A stretch of 64,000 nucleotides of DNA from Eleginops maclovinus (GCF_036324505.1 NC_086370.1:23372290-23436289); one strand, 5' to 3'. Shown: positions 23,115 to 37,187, numbered from the stretch's first letter. Translations and numbers: made by a program. Notes: generated by a model from the letters alone, not told the origin.

Positions 23115-25070
23115 CTACTGATATACACCTGAACATCAGCAGGAGAGGACTCTTTAAAGTAGAGACTCTACATACTGATATACACCTGAACATCAGCAGG
23201 AGAGGACTCTTTAAAGTAGAGACACTACATACTGATATACACCTGAACATCAGCAGGAGAGGACTCTTTAAAGTAGAGACACTACATACTGATATACACC
23301 TGAACATCAGCAGGAGAGGACTCTTTAAAGTAGAGACACTACATACTGATATACACCTGAACATCAGCAGGAGAGGACTCTTTAAAGTAGAGACACTACA
23401 TACTGATATACACCTGAACATCAGCAGGAGAGGACTCTTTAAAGTAGAGACATTACATACTGATATACACCTGAACATCAGCAGGAGAGGATTCTTTAAA
23501 GTAGAGACTCTACATACTGATATACACCTGAACATCAGCAGGAGAGGACTCTTTAAAGTAGAGACACTACATACTGATATACACCTGAACATCAGCAGGA
23601 GAGGACTCTTTAAAGTAGAGACACTACATACTGATATACACCTGAACATCAGCAGGAGAGGACTCTTTAAAGTAGAGACTCTACATACTGATAAACACCT
23701 GAACATCAGCAGGAGAGGACTCTTTAAAGTAGAGACTCTACATACTGATATACACCTGAACATCAGCAGGAGAGGACTCTTTAAAGTAGAGACACTACAT
23801 ACTGATATACACCTGAACATCAGCAGGAGAGAACTCTTTAAAGTAGAGACACTACATACTGATATATACACCTGAACATCAGCAGGAGAGAACTCTTTAA
23901 AGTAGAGACACTACATACTGATATACACCTGAACATCAGCAGGAGAGGATTCTTTAAAGTAGAGACTCTACATACTGATATACACCTGAACATCAGCAGG
24001 AGAGGACTCTTTAAAGTAGAGACACTACATACTGATATACACCTGAACATCAGCAGGAGAGGACTCTTTAAAGTAGAGACACTACATACTGATATACACC
24101 TGAACATCAGCAGGAGAGGACTCTTTAAAGTAGAGACTCTACATACTGATAAACACCTGAACATCAGCAGGAGAGGACTCTTTAAAGTAGAGACACTACA
24201 TACTGATATACACCTGAACATCAGCAGGAGAGGACTCTTTAAAGTAGAGACACTACATACTGATATACACCTGAACATCAGCAGGAGAGGACTCTTTAAA
24301 GTAGAGACACTACATACTGATATACACCTGAACATCAGCAGGAGAGGACTCTTTAAAGTAGAGACTCTACATACTGATATACACCTGAACATCAGCAGGA
24401 GAGGACTCTTTAAAGTAGAGACACTACATACTGATATACACCTGAACATCAGCAGGAGAGAACTCTTTAAAGTAGAGACACTACATACTGATATACACCT
24501 GAACATCAGCAGGAGAGGACTCTTTGAAGTAGAGACTCTACATACTGATATACACCTGAACATCAGCAGGAGAGGACTCTTTAAAGTAGAGACATTACAT
24601 ACTGATATACACCTGAACATCAGCAGGAGAGGACTCTTTAAAGTAGAGACATTACATACTGATATACACCTGAACATCAGCAGGAGAGAACTCTTTAAAG
24701 TAGAGACTCTACATACTGATATACATCTGAACATCAGCAGGAGAGGACTCTTTAAAGTAGAGACTCTACATACTGATATACACCTGAACATCAGCAGGAG
24801 AGGACTCTTTAAAGTAGAGACGCTACATACTGATATACACCTGAACATCAGCAGGAGAGGACTCTTTAAAGTAGAGACACTACATACTGATATACACCTG
24901 AACATCAGCAGGAGAGGACTCTTTAAAGTAGAGACACTACATACTGATATACACCTGAACATCAGCAGGAGAGGACTCTTTAAAGTAGAGACGCTACATA
25001 CTGATATACACCTGAACATCAGCAGGAGAGGACTCTTTAAAGTAGAGACACTACATACTGAGATCCCTCT
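23115..25070 (+). repeat. 57-bp minisatellite, array B (about 34 copies, forward)
   Basis: Same unit and orientation as array A. Variants include gaactc for ggactc, gataaacac for gatatacac, acatta for acacta, and one two-base insertion near 23866 (gatatatacac) that breaks the otherwise open frames. Confidence 0.98.
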
Positions 25071-25384
25071 GGATTTATTAATATAGCTGTTCTGTAATTT
25101 TGTCCGTCTCCCAGCAGAGAGCAGCAGAGACACACTCAGGAGTCTGCATGCAGCTACACATTTAAACAGCAATATGTTTTTTTCAATAGAACAGACAGTG
25201 ATTTATTTCCATTGATGAAATCATCTTGAAGAGAGAAGACATTACAAGATGTTTGATTCTTCATACAGCTCTAAATAAATCATACTTATTGCTTTGTTTT
25301 TGAAACAGTACAGACAGTTATTTTTTTATGTCTGGTAATAAAGCTTCCAGACTATATCACTCCTCTCCTTCTTATAAAACATGA
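25071..25384. other. Spacer between the 57-bp and 72-bp arrays
   Basis: About 310 bases of AT-rich unique sequence. No gene seen. Confidence 0.6.
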
Positions 25385-26325
25385 TTAGCCGCCTTTAGCT
25401 TAGCGGTGGTGACGTGAAGTCATGTGACCGTGCTGTAGTTCCTCTATAGCCCAACATTAGCCTCCTTTAGCTTAGCGGTGGCGACGTGAAGTCATGTGAC
25501 CGTGCTGTAGTTCCTTTATAGCCCAACATTAGCCTCCTTTAGCTTAGCGGTGGCGACGTGAAGTCATGTGACCGTGCTGTAGTTCCTTTATAGCCCAACA
25601 TTAGCCGCCTTTAGCTTAGCGGTGGGGACGTGAGGTCATGTGACCGTGCTGTAGTTCCTCTATAGCCCAACATTAGCCGCCTTTAGCTTAGCGGTGGGGA
25701 CGTGAGGTCATGTGACCGTGCTGTAGTTCCTTTATAGCCCAACATTAGCCGCCTTTAGCTTAGCGGTGGGGACGTGAGGTCATGTGACCGTGCTGTAGTT
25801 CCTCTATAGCCCAACATTAGCCTCCTTTAGCTTAGCGGTGGGGACGTGAAGTCATGTGACCGTGCTGTAGTTCCTCTATAGCCCAACATTAGCCGCCTTT
25901 AGCTTAGCGGTGGGGATGTGAGGTCATGTGACCGTGCTGTAGTTCCTCTATAGCCCAACATTAGCCGCCTTTAGCTTAGCGGTGTGGACGTGAAGTCATG
26001 TGACCGTGCTGTAGTTCCTCTATAGCCCAACATTAGCCGCCTTTAGCTTAGCGGTGGGGACGTGAGGTCATGTGACCGTGCTGTAGTTCCTTTATAGCCC
26101 AACATTAGCCGCCTTTAGCTTAGCGGTGGGGACGTGAGGTCATGTGACCGTGCTGTAGTTCCTCTATAGCCCAACATTAGCCTCCTTTAGCTTAGCGGTG
26201 GGGACGTGAAGTCATGTGACCGTGCTTTAGTTCCTCTATAGCCCAACATTAGCCGCCTTTAGCTTAGCGGTGGGGACGTGAGGTCATGTGACCGTGCTGT
26301 AGTTCCTTTATAGCCCAACATTAGC
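25385..26325 (+). repeat. 72-bp minisatellite, main forward array (about 13 copies)
   Basis: Period 72, confirmed from successive tagcggtgg positions at 25401, 25473 and 25545. Alternating subtypes are visible: cctccttt or ccgccttt, gaagtcatg or gaggtcatg, and cctctatag or cctttatag. Every copy has catgtgaccgtgct. The array ends in ttagcattagcattaac. Confidence 0.98.
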
Positions 26326-26681
26326 ATTAGCATTAACATTTATTTTGCAATAATCCTACATCATAGGGAGATGCTGCTTTCGGGTCCAACACAGATATTC
26401 CTCATCCCTGCACCTCTCTAGCAATTGACAACTTGGAAGTCTTATCCCTGTGGATGCATCTAAACTTTTACAGAGAAGTTTTGGGTTCACCTTACTTTAA
26501 AGAAACAGCCCGAGCAAAAGACCGCGGTGTCACATTTTTAAACTGCCAGACTACGAGTGTGTTTCTCTGAGTTTCTTGAAGTCTGAAAGAGAAATATGTT
26601 TGCTTCATCGAGGTGAGAGCGCACAATGACCACAGAGGGAGAGGAAGATGGAATGAAGACGGTGGAGAGAAGCTGAGGGGG

Positions 26682-26764
26682 ATAAAAGCCTCGCTGGGCT
26701 CCAGCAGAGAGCTGCCAGACCCTCGCTGAGCCGGGACCTCAACGGCAGACAGCCAGCGTCCAAC
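26682..26764 (+). promoter_or_regulatory. Weak candidate TATA-type promoter
   Basis: gataaaagcc at 26681-26690 is followed by a GC-richer leader rich in gccagac/gacagccagcg and an ATG at 26765. It lies just upstream of a GT tract. It could be a 5' exon for the plus-strand Fgfbp gene 7 kb away, whose start codon sits directly behind a splice acceptor, but nothing in the sequence proves the link. Confidence 0.2.
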
Positions 26765-26826
26765 ATGGGGGGTCTTAGAGACCCGAACTATGGAGCATCT
26801 GACCCATGCTGCTCCCTGCTGGGACT

Positions 26827-26927
<101 letters not shown>

Positions 26928-27015
26928 GTACAAGAACACTCAGGGGAAAAAAATATTTTGCTCTTATGTGACGTTTGTATTTTCTACATGCACGGTTGGG
27001 AGGGAAACTTAAAAA

Positions 27016-28230
27016 GTCTCCACGTTAAAGAGTCCTCTCCTGCTGAAGTTCAGGTGTATATCAGTATGTAGTGTCTCTACTTTAAAGAGTCCTCTCCTGC
27101 TGATGTTCAGGTGTATATCAGTATGTAGAGTCTCTACTTTAAAGAGTCCTCTCCTGCTGAAGTTCAGGTGTATATCAGTATGTAGTGTCTCTACTTTAAA
27201 GAGTCCTCTCCTGCTGATGTTCAGGTGTATATCAGTATGTAGTGTCTCTACTTTAAAGAGTCCTCTCCTGCTGATGTTCAGGTGTATATCAGTATGTAGT
27301 GTCTCTACTTTAAAGAGTCCTCTCCTGCTGATGTTCAGGTGTATATCAGTATGTAGTCTCTACTTTAAAGAGTCCTCTCCTGCTGATGTTCAGGTGTATA
27401 TCAGTATGTAGTGTCTCTACTTTAAAGAGTCCTCTCCTGCTGATGTTCAGGTGTATATCAGTATGTAGTGTCTCTACTTTAAAGAGTCCTCTCCTGCTGA
27501 TGTTCAGGTGTATATCAGTATGTAGTGTCTCTACTTTAAAGAGTCCTCTCCTGCTGATGTTCAGGTGTATATCAGTATGTAGAGTCTCTACTTTAAAGAG
27601 TCCTCTCCTGCTGATGTTCAGGTGTATATCAGTATGTAGTCTCTACTTTAAAGAGTCCTCTCCTGCTGATGTTCAGGTGTATATCAGTATGTAGTGTCTC
27701 TACTTTAAAGAGTCCTCTCCTGCTGATGTTCAGGTGTATATCAGTATGTAGTCTCTACTTTAAAGAGTCCTCTCCTGCTGATGTTCAGGTGTATATCAGT
27801 ATGTAGTGTCTCTACTTTAAAGAGTCCTCTCCTGCTGATGTTCAGGTGTATATCAGTATGTAGCATCTCTACTTTAAAGAGTCCTCTCCTGCTGATGTTC
27901 AGGTGTATATCAGTATGTAGCGTCTCTACTTTAAAGAGTCCTCTCCTGCTGATGTTCAGGTGTATATCAGTATGTAGAGTCTCTACTTTAAAGAGTCCTC
28001 TCCTGCTGATGTTCAGGTGTATATCAGTATGTAGTGTCTCTACTTTAAAGAGTCCTCTCCTGCTGATGTTCAGGTGTATATCAGTATGTAGAGTCTCTAC
28101 TTTAAAGAGTCCTCTCCTGCTGATGTTCAGGTGTATATCAGTATGTAGTGCCTCTACTTTAAAGAGTCCTCTCCTTCTGATGTTCAGGTGTATATCAGTA
28201 TGTAGTGTCTCTACTTTAAAGAGTCCTCTG
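27016..28230 (-). repeat. 57-bp minisatellite, array C (about 21 copies, inverted)
   Basis: The same unit as arrays A and B on the opposite strand: tctctactttaaagagtcc, tctcctgctgatgttcagg, tgtatatcagtatgtagtg. Several copies have lost two bases (tagtctctac for tagtgtctctac). The first and third copies have gaagttc for gatgttc. Confidence 0.98.
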
Positions 28231-29248
28231 GAGGTAACACAGGGAAACGCAATGAAAAGTTTCTCTGCTGTAAAAGAGAAGTTTTGAAACTGAGATCAGA
28301 TTAAAATCCTCTCAGTTGTACTCTTCATTTCTCCAGGACTCTTACACCCTCACATCACTGCTCTCCTTTGACAGAAACTGGAGTAAATGACGCTCCTGTA
28401 TGGACGACACTCGCTGACATATGTGTTTCTGATTGCTCCCGACGGGCTGGAACAACATGTTTACCGGCGCTGGCTGCTCCTCTCGACTTCCTCCCCTCGC
28501 CAGGCAGCTCTCTGGCAGCGAGCGTGGAGAAAGACCCTCATCTCCATAGACCCTGAGCTGCATGAGAAGGAGCCGGCAGGCCATGACAGGAGTCGGCGGG
28601 GGGTTAAGCTGTGACCCAGATTCCTGCACGACTCTTTGTCCTGCTGAAGATTCTCCTCATTCATCTCATCAGAGGGCCCAGCTACTTACCGGCAGGAGTG
28701 CAGCTGCAGAGACAGGCTCAGAGAAGAAGTGACTTCTGATGCGGCACATCAGGAGACACTTCATGCATTATGGATTGTTTCTGGGGAGGGATGCAAATGA
28801 GACGCTCTGCAGAGTTTTGTTTATACTGTATGTTTTGTGAAGGCTGCTGTAGATCTGCTGGAGCTCATCGCACTTTCAGATTCAGACACAGTCAGTGTTG
28901 GTTTGCTCAGAGTCTGTAGAGCTGCTCCATATATACCAGAGTCAGCGCAGCCGTTCAGCATGTTGCTCGGAGCTGCTTTACACCAAAACATATTCCTTTT
29001 CCACATATATACACTACATCCTTTGTCTGGATGTCTAAAAACTTGCACTTTTCCCCTTCATTTTACACGCACTTGTGGAGTTTTTAGGCAATTAAATATT
29101 TAAATATTTAAACTTTTAACAAATAAAGTAACGACTTTATAACTATAGTCAAAAAGAAACAAGAAATACAAACTGTATGAACATTTGGTTCATCTTTAGG
29201 ACCATAAAGCGTGTTTAGTATGCACAGATAACAGGGATTTTATTGTTC
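28231..29248. other. Intergenic, no gene seen
   Basis: Moderate GC from 28340 to 28690, then AT-rich. Short frames have no splice or motif support. Confidence 0.5.
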
Positions 29249-29748
29249 AATTACTTAGTATTTATATGTATGAACTCTTGAGAGGTAAGCTGCTCAGTAA
29301 GGTTTATTCAGAAGAGGATAAGGGCGACGTTTAACGGTCGCTGTTTCTCAGAATTCAGAGTTAATAAACGTTGATGGTATTTATCACATAAAGATTAAAC
29401 TATTGTTGAAATATCACCCAAAATATCTGTATTGGCATCGAACTCGTGTACAATGACATGTTGCTTCTCTCTGTGCAGTTTCAAATGGAGTCAAACAGAT
29501 GAAGGCGGTGATGTAACAGCAGCAGAAAACAGAACAAGTGACAAAATGAACGGAAAAAAATGAATAAATCAAATAATATATTTAAATATATGAAAGATAT
29601 TCAACACGTAAAACTATATTACATATATTTTATAAAAGCCTGTTGTTTGAAATCTGATTGACAGAAGCATCCAAACCTTTGAGTCCCACAGAGTGAGGAA
29701 CCTTGGCAAGTGTGTGCATTGTCCTCCTCCTCACACACACACCCCCCC

Positions 29749-29750
<2 letters not shown>
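29249..29750 (+). repeat. Segmental direct duplication, copy 1
   Basis: About 490 bases from aattacttagtatttatatg to the CA tract at 29751 are nearly identical to 35561-36060. Shared phrases include gataagggcgacgtttaacg and ttggcatcgaactcgtgtac. Differences are single-base changes and small indels, such as ctctctgtgcagtttc here and ctctcagtttc in copy 2. Confidence 0.95.

Positions 29751-29818
<68 letters not shown>
29751..29818. repeat. (CA)n microsatellite
   Basis: 34 CA units, preceded by a cacacaca-ccccccccc transition (29732-29750). The same C-run transition occurs in the duplicated copy at 36049-36074. Confidence 0.98.
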
Positions 29819-29820
<2 letters not shown>

Positions 29821-30449
29821 GGGAGGGTTTCTTGGTTTTTTGGGAGGGCAGTTCTTGGTCCTCCTCGCTCCCTGCACCCCTCTCCTCCCCTCTCCTCCCC
29901 TTCCTTTATCCTGGTCTTCTCCCCTCTTTTATCCGAGGGTTTTCTCCCCACATTCCCACAGCGTCTCAGATCCGTGGAGCGTCACATGGTAAGAGCACCG
30001 GTCTCACACTCAAACTAACCCAACACTTTCTGCTTCTCCTTCCCGACCCTGAGAGATATCAGAGACGACAAAGAGAGAAACACTTGGGTTGTTTTTTAGT
30101 TTCATGACTTATTGATGAAGGGTGTGTTCGGAGGGGGGGTGGGGGATTGCGCTTGGTCGGGGGATTATTTTTGTTTTGGTGTGTCTTTGTTTTTCATCTC
30201 CAAGGAACTCCTGTTCAGATGCTGCAGGGGAAATCTGACTGAAACTGACAAAGGGAGCGGTTTTAGTTTTGTTTGTGTGTTTTCTTCAAGAACGTGACCT
30301 TGTGAAGGGAGAACCTGAACAAAAAGTACAATTTCAGAGGAAGAGCTGACTCTATAATGTTGAACGCGTGCTGAATACCAAGGGTTTTGATCAGTCGACA
30401 GTGGACTTTCTTTCTCTCGTGCAGTTTGCTGTTGATTCTCCATCTCAAT
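29819..30449. other. Intergenic, no gene seen
   Basis: Pyrimidine-rich from 29860 to 29960 (tcctcccctctcctcccc). No supported exon. Confidence 0.5.
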
Positions 30450-31224
30450 CTCTTCAAACCTCCTCAGAAATGTCTTTATCTGATCACTTTGGACACAATA
30501 TTCCACCTAAAATTCACATTTCTTATTGTCTCGTAACATACCTCCAACACATATATATAACCCCGCTAAGTGGAGTGTTTTCTGCACCTTTTGTCCTCTT
30601 TTAACTCTGCTTTGATTTCCACCAACTCCTGTTAACACTACATATTATGAGTAGGGATGCATGAGATTAATTATCTGACTCTCATGGCCGATACTGCTGT
30701 GTCGCCGAAAAGCTGAATAACTTTCTGGATACTTTGAGAAAGAGACAGTAACTTGATTAATTGACGTGTTTTAAGTGTGTAATGCCGAGTGTGTTTGTGG
30801 ATTTTTAAGTAACACCGTCTAAAATGGACTTTCTATGCTCTTGGCAAGTGAACTGCTGTGGTGCCTCAAATCTGTTTGCTTGGAGTCCTGACTATCACCT
30901 CAGAAATGTGTTATTTCAGACAAAATCACTTCATATTCTGTGGAAACTTAAAATTCCCATTTCTGATTTGCTATTACATGCATCCATTCATTTCTGATAA
31001 CATACCCCCAACATGTATGACCCTTATGCCAGTGGAGTGAAGTGTGTTGTGCACCTGAGGAAAATTCCCTTTACTCTGCTTTGGTCTCCACCGACTCCTT
31101 CAAACTACGTATTTCTTGTAAGGCTTCATGAGATTAATTTTCAGCCAATAATGATCCCCCTGCTGTGTCCGCTATAAGCCAAATTACTGTATAGATTCCT
31201 GAATCCCTGAGGAAAGAAACAAGG
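30450..31224 (+). repeat. Diverged tandem duplication, two units of about 430 bp
   Basis: Unit 1 (about 30450-30760) and unit 2 (about 30890-31220) share, in order, gataacatac or gtaacatac with ccaacat or ccaacac, gtggagtg, tttactctgctttg or ttaactctgctttg, tccaccgactcct or tccaccaactcct, catgagattaatt and ctgctgtgtc. Divergence is high, so the duplication is old. Confidence 0.7.
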
Positions 31225-31935
31225 AACCCTTAATGGTCCCACAGAGGGGAAATTACATTCTGCATTTGACCCTAAAGAGGAAGGAGCTTCTGAGGTCGAT
31301 GCTTTTTAATTGCACAAAAAAACTGAATCTGTCATTTAGCTAAATCTTGAGCAGTCACAGATATCAGATCACTTACATCCTGTCTAGTGATTCAATCCTT
31401 ACACAGTGGGGGTCTTCTGATTACTCAGAATGGAAACAATGGTTATATAATTGGACTTTTTTACCGGTGTTCCTCCCGGAGAATTAAGTGCTTGTTGTTG
31501 ATGTCTGCAGCTGCTGTTTCTACCATGTTCTTTCCCAAATGGTGTGCTAAATACATGCTACATACATGTGTTAACTGTGGCATATCAAAACTGGGCGACA
31601 GTGTTACGCCCCCCAAAGCTAATGATTGTGCAACTTCTGGAAACCTTACAGAGACACATGCTTCTAGATGGACATTTTAATTGCAAGAGATGGAATCGGA
31701 GGATGAAACTAGGAGCAGTGGGCAGCTATTGTGCAGCGCCCGGGGAGCAATGGGGAGGGGGGATTTGAGGTGTCCGGTGCCTTGCTCAAGGGGAACCACA
31801 GCAGGGCCTAGGAGGTGAACTGGGACCTCTCCAAGTAGCAGTCCACTTTCCATATTCCAAGTCTGTTTGAGGACTTGAACCGGCAACCCTACGATTCCCA
31901 GTACAAGCCCCTACTGACTGAGCACTGCTGGACAA
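31225..31935 (-). repeat. tRNA-derived SINE split in two parts by about 400 bp
   Basis: On the minus strand the head (about 31935 down to 31690) has gctcagtcagtaggggctt, a perfect B-box ggttcaagtcc, then accttgagcaaggcacc-like and gggcgctgcacaatagctgc phrases. The expected SINE tail, tcaaatgcagaatgtaattt with cccctctgtgggacc, is displaced to 31283-31225. The sequence between them is part of a local duplication (31312-31500 resembles 31938-32110). Confidence 0.7.
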
Positions 31936-33658
31936 CCAGAAAAACCAGAATCCTTCATCTGACAAAGTCTTGGGCAGTCAGAGATCCTTAGGTAACCTCT
32001 ATTGACTCCTTAGACAGTGTGTCTTCTAATTACTCAGAAAGGAAACAATGGTTATATGATTGGACGGTTTCGCTGGTGTTTCTATGAAGTTCTTGAACGT
32101 TCCTCTGAATTAAGCGATTGTTCGAAATGACACGGCTGAAGTGAAGTCTGTCAGGTTACTTCATACTGACTAAGATATACGTTTGCTCAATATAACTAGA
32201 TGTATAGTATATTCACAGACATTAAGATAAACCCTATAAGATAAATGGATCATTCCAATTAAGCCTACAGGTAAGAAGCTACGGTAGGAGAAGAGAAGAT
32301 GTATGGAGTAAGGATGATGTGTACTGTAGTATTGTGTTGTTAAAGTCTTGGTATATCCGCTGCAGGTTCAACAGCAGTCTAAGAGTTTTGCAAAGACATG
32401 AGACGGACAACTTTGGATTAAAGGTGCAGACAAATTGCCTAATTGTAAAGCCTGTTAATTTATCGAGGCTTTGACTGAAGTAAACCCAGCGCCGTGCTCC
32501 GGAGCATAATGTCTTTCTGCTCTAATTTCCCACCTCATCACTGCACAAACACGACCATTAGCAGGGAGATTAATTATGTAACCCGTTTGACATCATTAAC
32601 AGTTCAGGAGGGATTAAACACTTACCTGAGGACACACACTGGACATGAATACATTTATATCATTAACACACACTTTAATTAGCACTGCAAATCAGTAAAC
32701 ACAAACCTGAGGAGCAGACTGCAGGAAACGCTCAGGACAACGACTGTCCAACATTCAGTTCTACTCATGCATTGACTCAGTTGCAATATCAGAAGTGTGA
32801 TAGCAAACCAGTCGTGCCAGATACAGAGAGAAGGGAAGATATAAATGTGTCTTTAAAGGATCTAGATTTAATGTAATAGTGATTTGGTTTGGATGTTTTC
32901 CACATTTGTGGCTTTTAAAATGACCTTTCCCGTCAAACTGTATCAGTACTTTGTGTTTGAGATGACAGAGTGTTGTCCTAAAAGTAGATTATGGGCGCAG
33001 ACATTCACCAAGGCCATGGTCTATCTAGTATTCCTATTCGCTCCACATTTATACCAGTTTTTTCTTTACCCATGCTTCACCTTTCCACCAAATGTCATGA
33101 AAATCGGGCAAGTAACTTTCTCCTGCTTACAGACATAGAAACATGAGCTCTTTGGAGGAGTTAATAATGAACTTCCTGCTCCATGGCCAGTCCGTCTTTT
33201 CTTGGGGGGTGGGGGGGGGGTCTGATGCTTGGCTGATTTTCAATAAGCCGCCAACAGAGACTCACACCCCCACTCTGGGTTCATTGTGTGGGAAATCTTT
33301 AATGGTGTTTCTTTTTTTCTGTTCGTTTTTTTTTTGGTTTCTGATCTTTTGTAGCTGCTTGGTTTCTGCAGAGAAACAAAACTTCACAACCAAATGCACA
33401 TCTGCAAGTCTACTCTATTCCTAGGAAGTGCAGGTGGTTAATCAGGAGTGATGCAGACTTATCCCCCATCCAGCAGACAACCCCATCCAATATCCCCTCT
33501 CGTTTAGCTCTGCTTTTGGTCTCTCCTGAGAAAGACTGAGGATTTAGCTGATCAATGTTCCACTTTATCAGATCTAGAATATGCTAAAACTGAATTTCCA
33601 TATTAAATCACCCATTAATTCAGCTCTCTTCTCTATGTTCTCTTTTCTGTGTCTTTAG
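31936..33658. other. Region upstream of the Fgfbp gene; no coding exon seen
   Basis: 31938-32110 is the second copy of a local duplication (shared: attactcagaa, ggaaacaatggttatat). 32420-32600 is unique and rich in TAAT cores (see findings). A 5' noncoding exon of the Fgfbp gene may lie here or further upstream. Confidence 0.4.
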
Positions 33659-33663
33659 CCACC

Positions 33664-34597
33664 ATGAGCGTCCTGCCGTGCAGTTTCCTCGTCCTCTTCC
33701 TCCTCTGCCTCCCCGTCCTCACTGAAGCCAAGCGGCAGGCGGGTGAAGGGAAACCCGACAAACCTCGCCAGCCTCCGTCCACGGCCCCGCCGGCCAAGAG
33801 ACCCAGGAACCGCTCGGTGCCCGGCTCCGGAGAGCTGACCACCAAGGAGGGCCACAGCTGCACCTGGCAGACGTCCGGAGAGGGCCTGGTGAGCCTGCTG
33901 GTGAACTGCAGCACGGAAACACTGGGAGACCCGCTGAGGTGAGTGAAGCATTAAAGTCTCCCCCGGCTGGACCCTCTACGGTTGCAGTGAAGTGGCTGGA
34001 ACAAAATCTGATATGTTTAATAACTCTATAGAGTCTGGTGGTGAAGATGCTAGAGGAAGTTGCCCTCAGTCTAACCTCGTTCAATCGTGGGCTCTGTACT
34101 ACATTTCTGATTTGCTGGTAACCGTTCAGTTTGTCTGCTCATCCTCCAGGTACTGGTGTCGTTACGCCGGTAAACCGGACCTCTGTCAGGCGTACGGGGT
34201 GAAGTCCAGCCAGTACTGGAAGCAGCTGGTGGGGAAGCTGAAGAAGCGGCAGAACGCCTGCGATGGAGAGAAGGTCCTGAAGGCCAAAACCTGCAAGAAG
34301 GCTCCGGCTGAAGCCCACATGAAGATCGCCGAGCGAAGTGGAGAGGAGGAAAGGAAAGGAGGCAAGAAGAGAGGCGGACCGGCGGCCACAAAGAGCTCAG
34401 AGGGCGGGAAGAGGAGGAAGAAGGAGGAGGAGGAGGAGGAGGAGGAGGAGGACAAGAAGAAGATGATGACGGAGGAGGACTGGACTGGGTTTGATGACGA
34501 GGAGGGGGTGGTGAACGACATGGCGCCTGTGCAGAGCTACTGCAGCGAGGGCTGGCACTCCGTCTGCTCCTTCTTCGTCCGGTTCTTTGACGGTTGA
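33664..34597 (+). CDS. fgfbp3: Fibroblast growth factor-binding protein, probably Fgfbp3
   Basis: Two coding exons: 33664-33938 (donor GTGAGT) and 34150-34597 (acceptor ctcatcctccag), joined within an Arg codon and giving 240 residues. The ATG is in ccaccATGA context, directly behind tctgtgtctttag, so the 5'UTR is probably spliced. Visible features are a hydrophobic signal peptide (1-22), a basic Pro/Arg/Lys-rich stretch (23-50) and eight cysteines in the mature protein (66, 82, 95, 104, 129, 140, 223, 231). Family motifs are KEGHSCTW, RYWCRYAGKPDLC, YWKQLVGKLKK and the terminal YCSEGWHSVCSFF. Family members are secreted carriers that release FGFs from heparan sulfate. A Lys/Glu-rich linker (156-202), with a GAG codon run, is poorly conserved. 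The fgfbp3 label rests on the neighbours ppp1r3c and cyp26c1; the C-terminus also resembles Fgfbp2, so the subtype is less sure than the family. Confidence 0.85.
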
Positions 34598-35212
34598 CGG
34601 GGGAATCGCAACGCTCTTTGAGGTGCGAGTTCACAATCTGAAATCAGCCTTTAGAACGTTTGATCGTACGGGAAACTCCAGGCAGCTCATTTGTAAAATA
34701 GACTTTAGTCACTTTGAGCTTAATTTAGACGTGAAATCGCACTTTGTTAACGAGAGTAAATAATGTTAGTGCAACGAATGAACTTTGAATCTACAAGGTT
34801 GTAGTCGCATGACAATTGAAAACATGGCAATCTGAATCAACGATTATCCAAGTGCCCCCAGATTCACTGAGCCTTTCCTGTGAATCCACCTGAAAATCAA
34901 CCGGTCGGATTACATTTGAGTTTGTGTGATTTTAGCTCTAGCTTTAGTTCTCGTACGGAGTTTGTTGTGCTCTCTAGAAACGCTGAGATGTAGAGCCCTT
35001 GTGATGTTAGGAATAGAAACTTCGATAGTGTTTTGTGAACAATCAGCCGGCGGTCATAATTGTGATGAATAGTTATTTTTGTCATTAATCTTTTCTATAA
35101 ACTTTTGTAACTGTCAGCTTGTGTTTGTTGCAGGTAAACCATTTTTTTATACTTTTAAAGGTGACTTTAACAATGTTTCTGGACTTCTACAATAAAAAAT
35201 GGTTCAAATAAA
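34598..35212 (+). promoter_or_regulatory. Fgfbp 3'UTR with two polyadenylation signals
   Basis: AT-rich sequence after the stop, ending with AATAAA at 35191-35196 and again at 35207-35212. No other gene signal is present. Confidence 0.6.
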
Positions 35213-35461
35213 CACTTTCACCTCAGAGAAGCAGTTCGTTTGTTTAATTGTATAACCAGGTGATATTTGGGTACCATGAATGAAAAGCTCTGAGTAATAT
35301 TCGCTGTATGTGTCTGAAATTGCAAAGACTCAGTGGTCATATCGACAGTAATAGTTATAGAAAAGGCTGTTTGTAACTTAGTGGATACAAACTGTGTTAT
35401 CACCTTTACAGTAATTCATTCATCGGTAATTACAGAAAAAAACAGCACAGGTTTTTCTTTT

Positions 35462-37103
<1,642 letters not shown>

Positions 37104-37184
<81 letters not shown>
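37104..37184. repeat. (TG)n microsatellite
   Basis: About 40 TG units. Confidence 0.98.

Positions 37185-37187
<3 letters not shown>

Noticed and set aside
23838..25172. 444-codon minus-strand open frame of 19-residue repeats (MFRCISVCSVSTLKSPLLL type), and similar frames in the other 57-bp arrays
   Set aside because: The unit is 57 bp, so a stop-free frame repeats for as long as the array does. Open frames occur on both strands, are broken by small indels in arrays A-D and have no splice or promoter context. A tandem-repeat artefact explains them fully.
33143..33424. 93-codon plus-strand frame just upstream of Fgfbp as an extra coding exon
   Set aside because: It is low-complexity (poly-Gly and poly-Phe/Trp from g- and t-runs). 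The Fgfbp signal peptide starts cleanly at 33664 behind an acceptor.
34071..34634. Minus-strand Ser/Pro-rich frame of 187 codons opposite Fgfbp
   Set aside because: It is a complement of the Lys/Glu codon run of Fgfbp exon 2 with no independent support.
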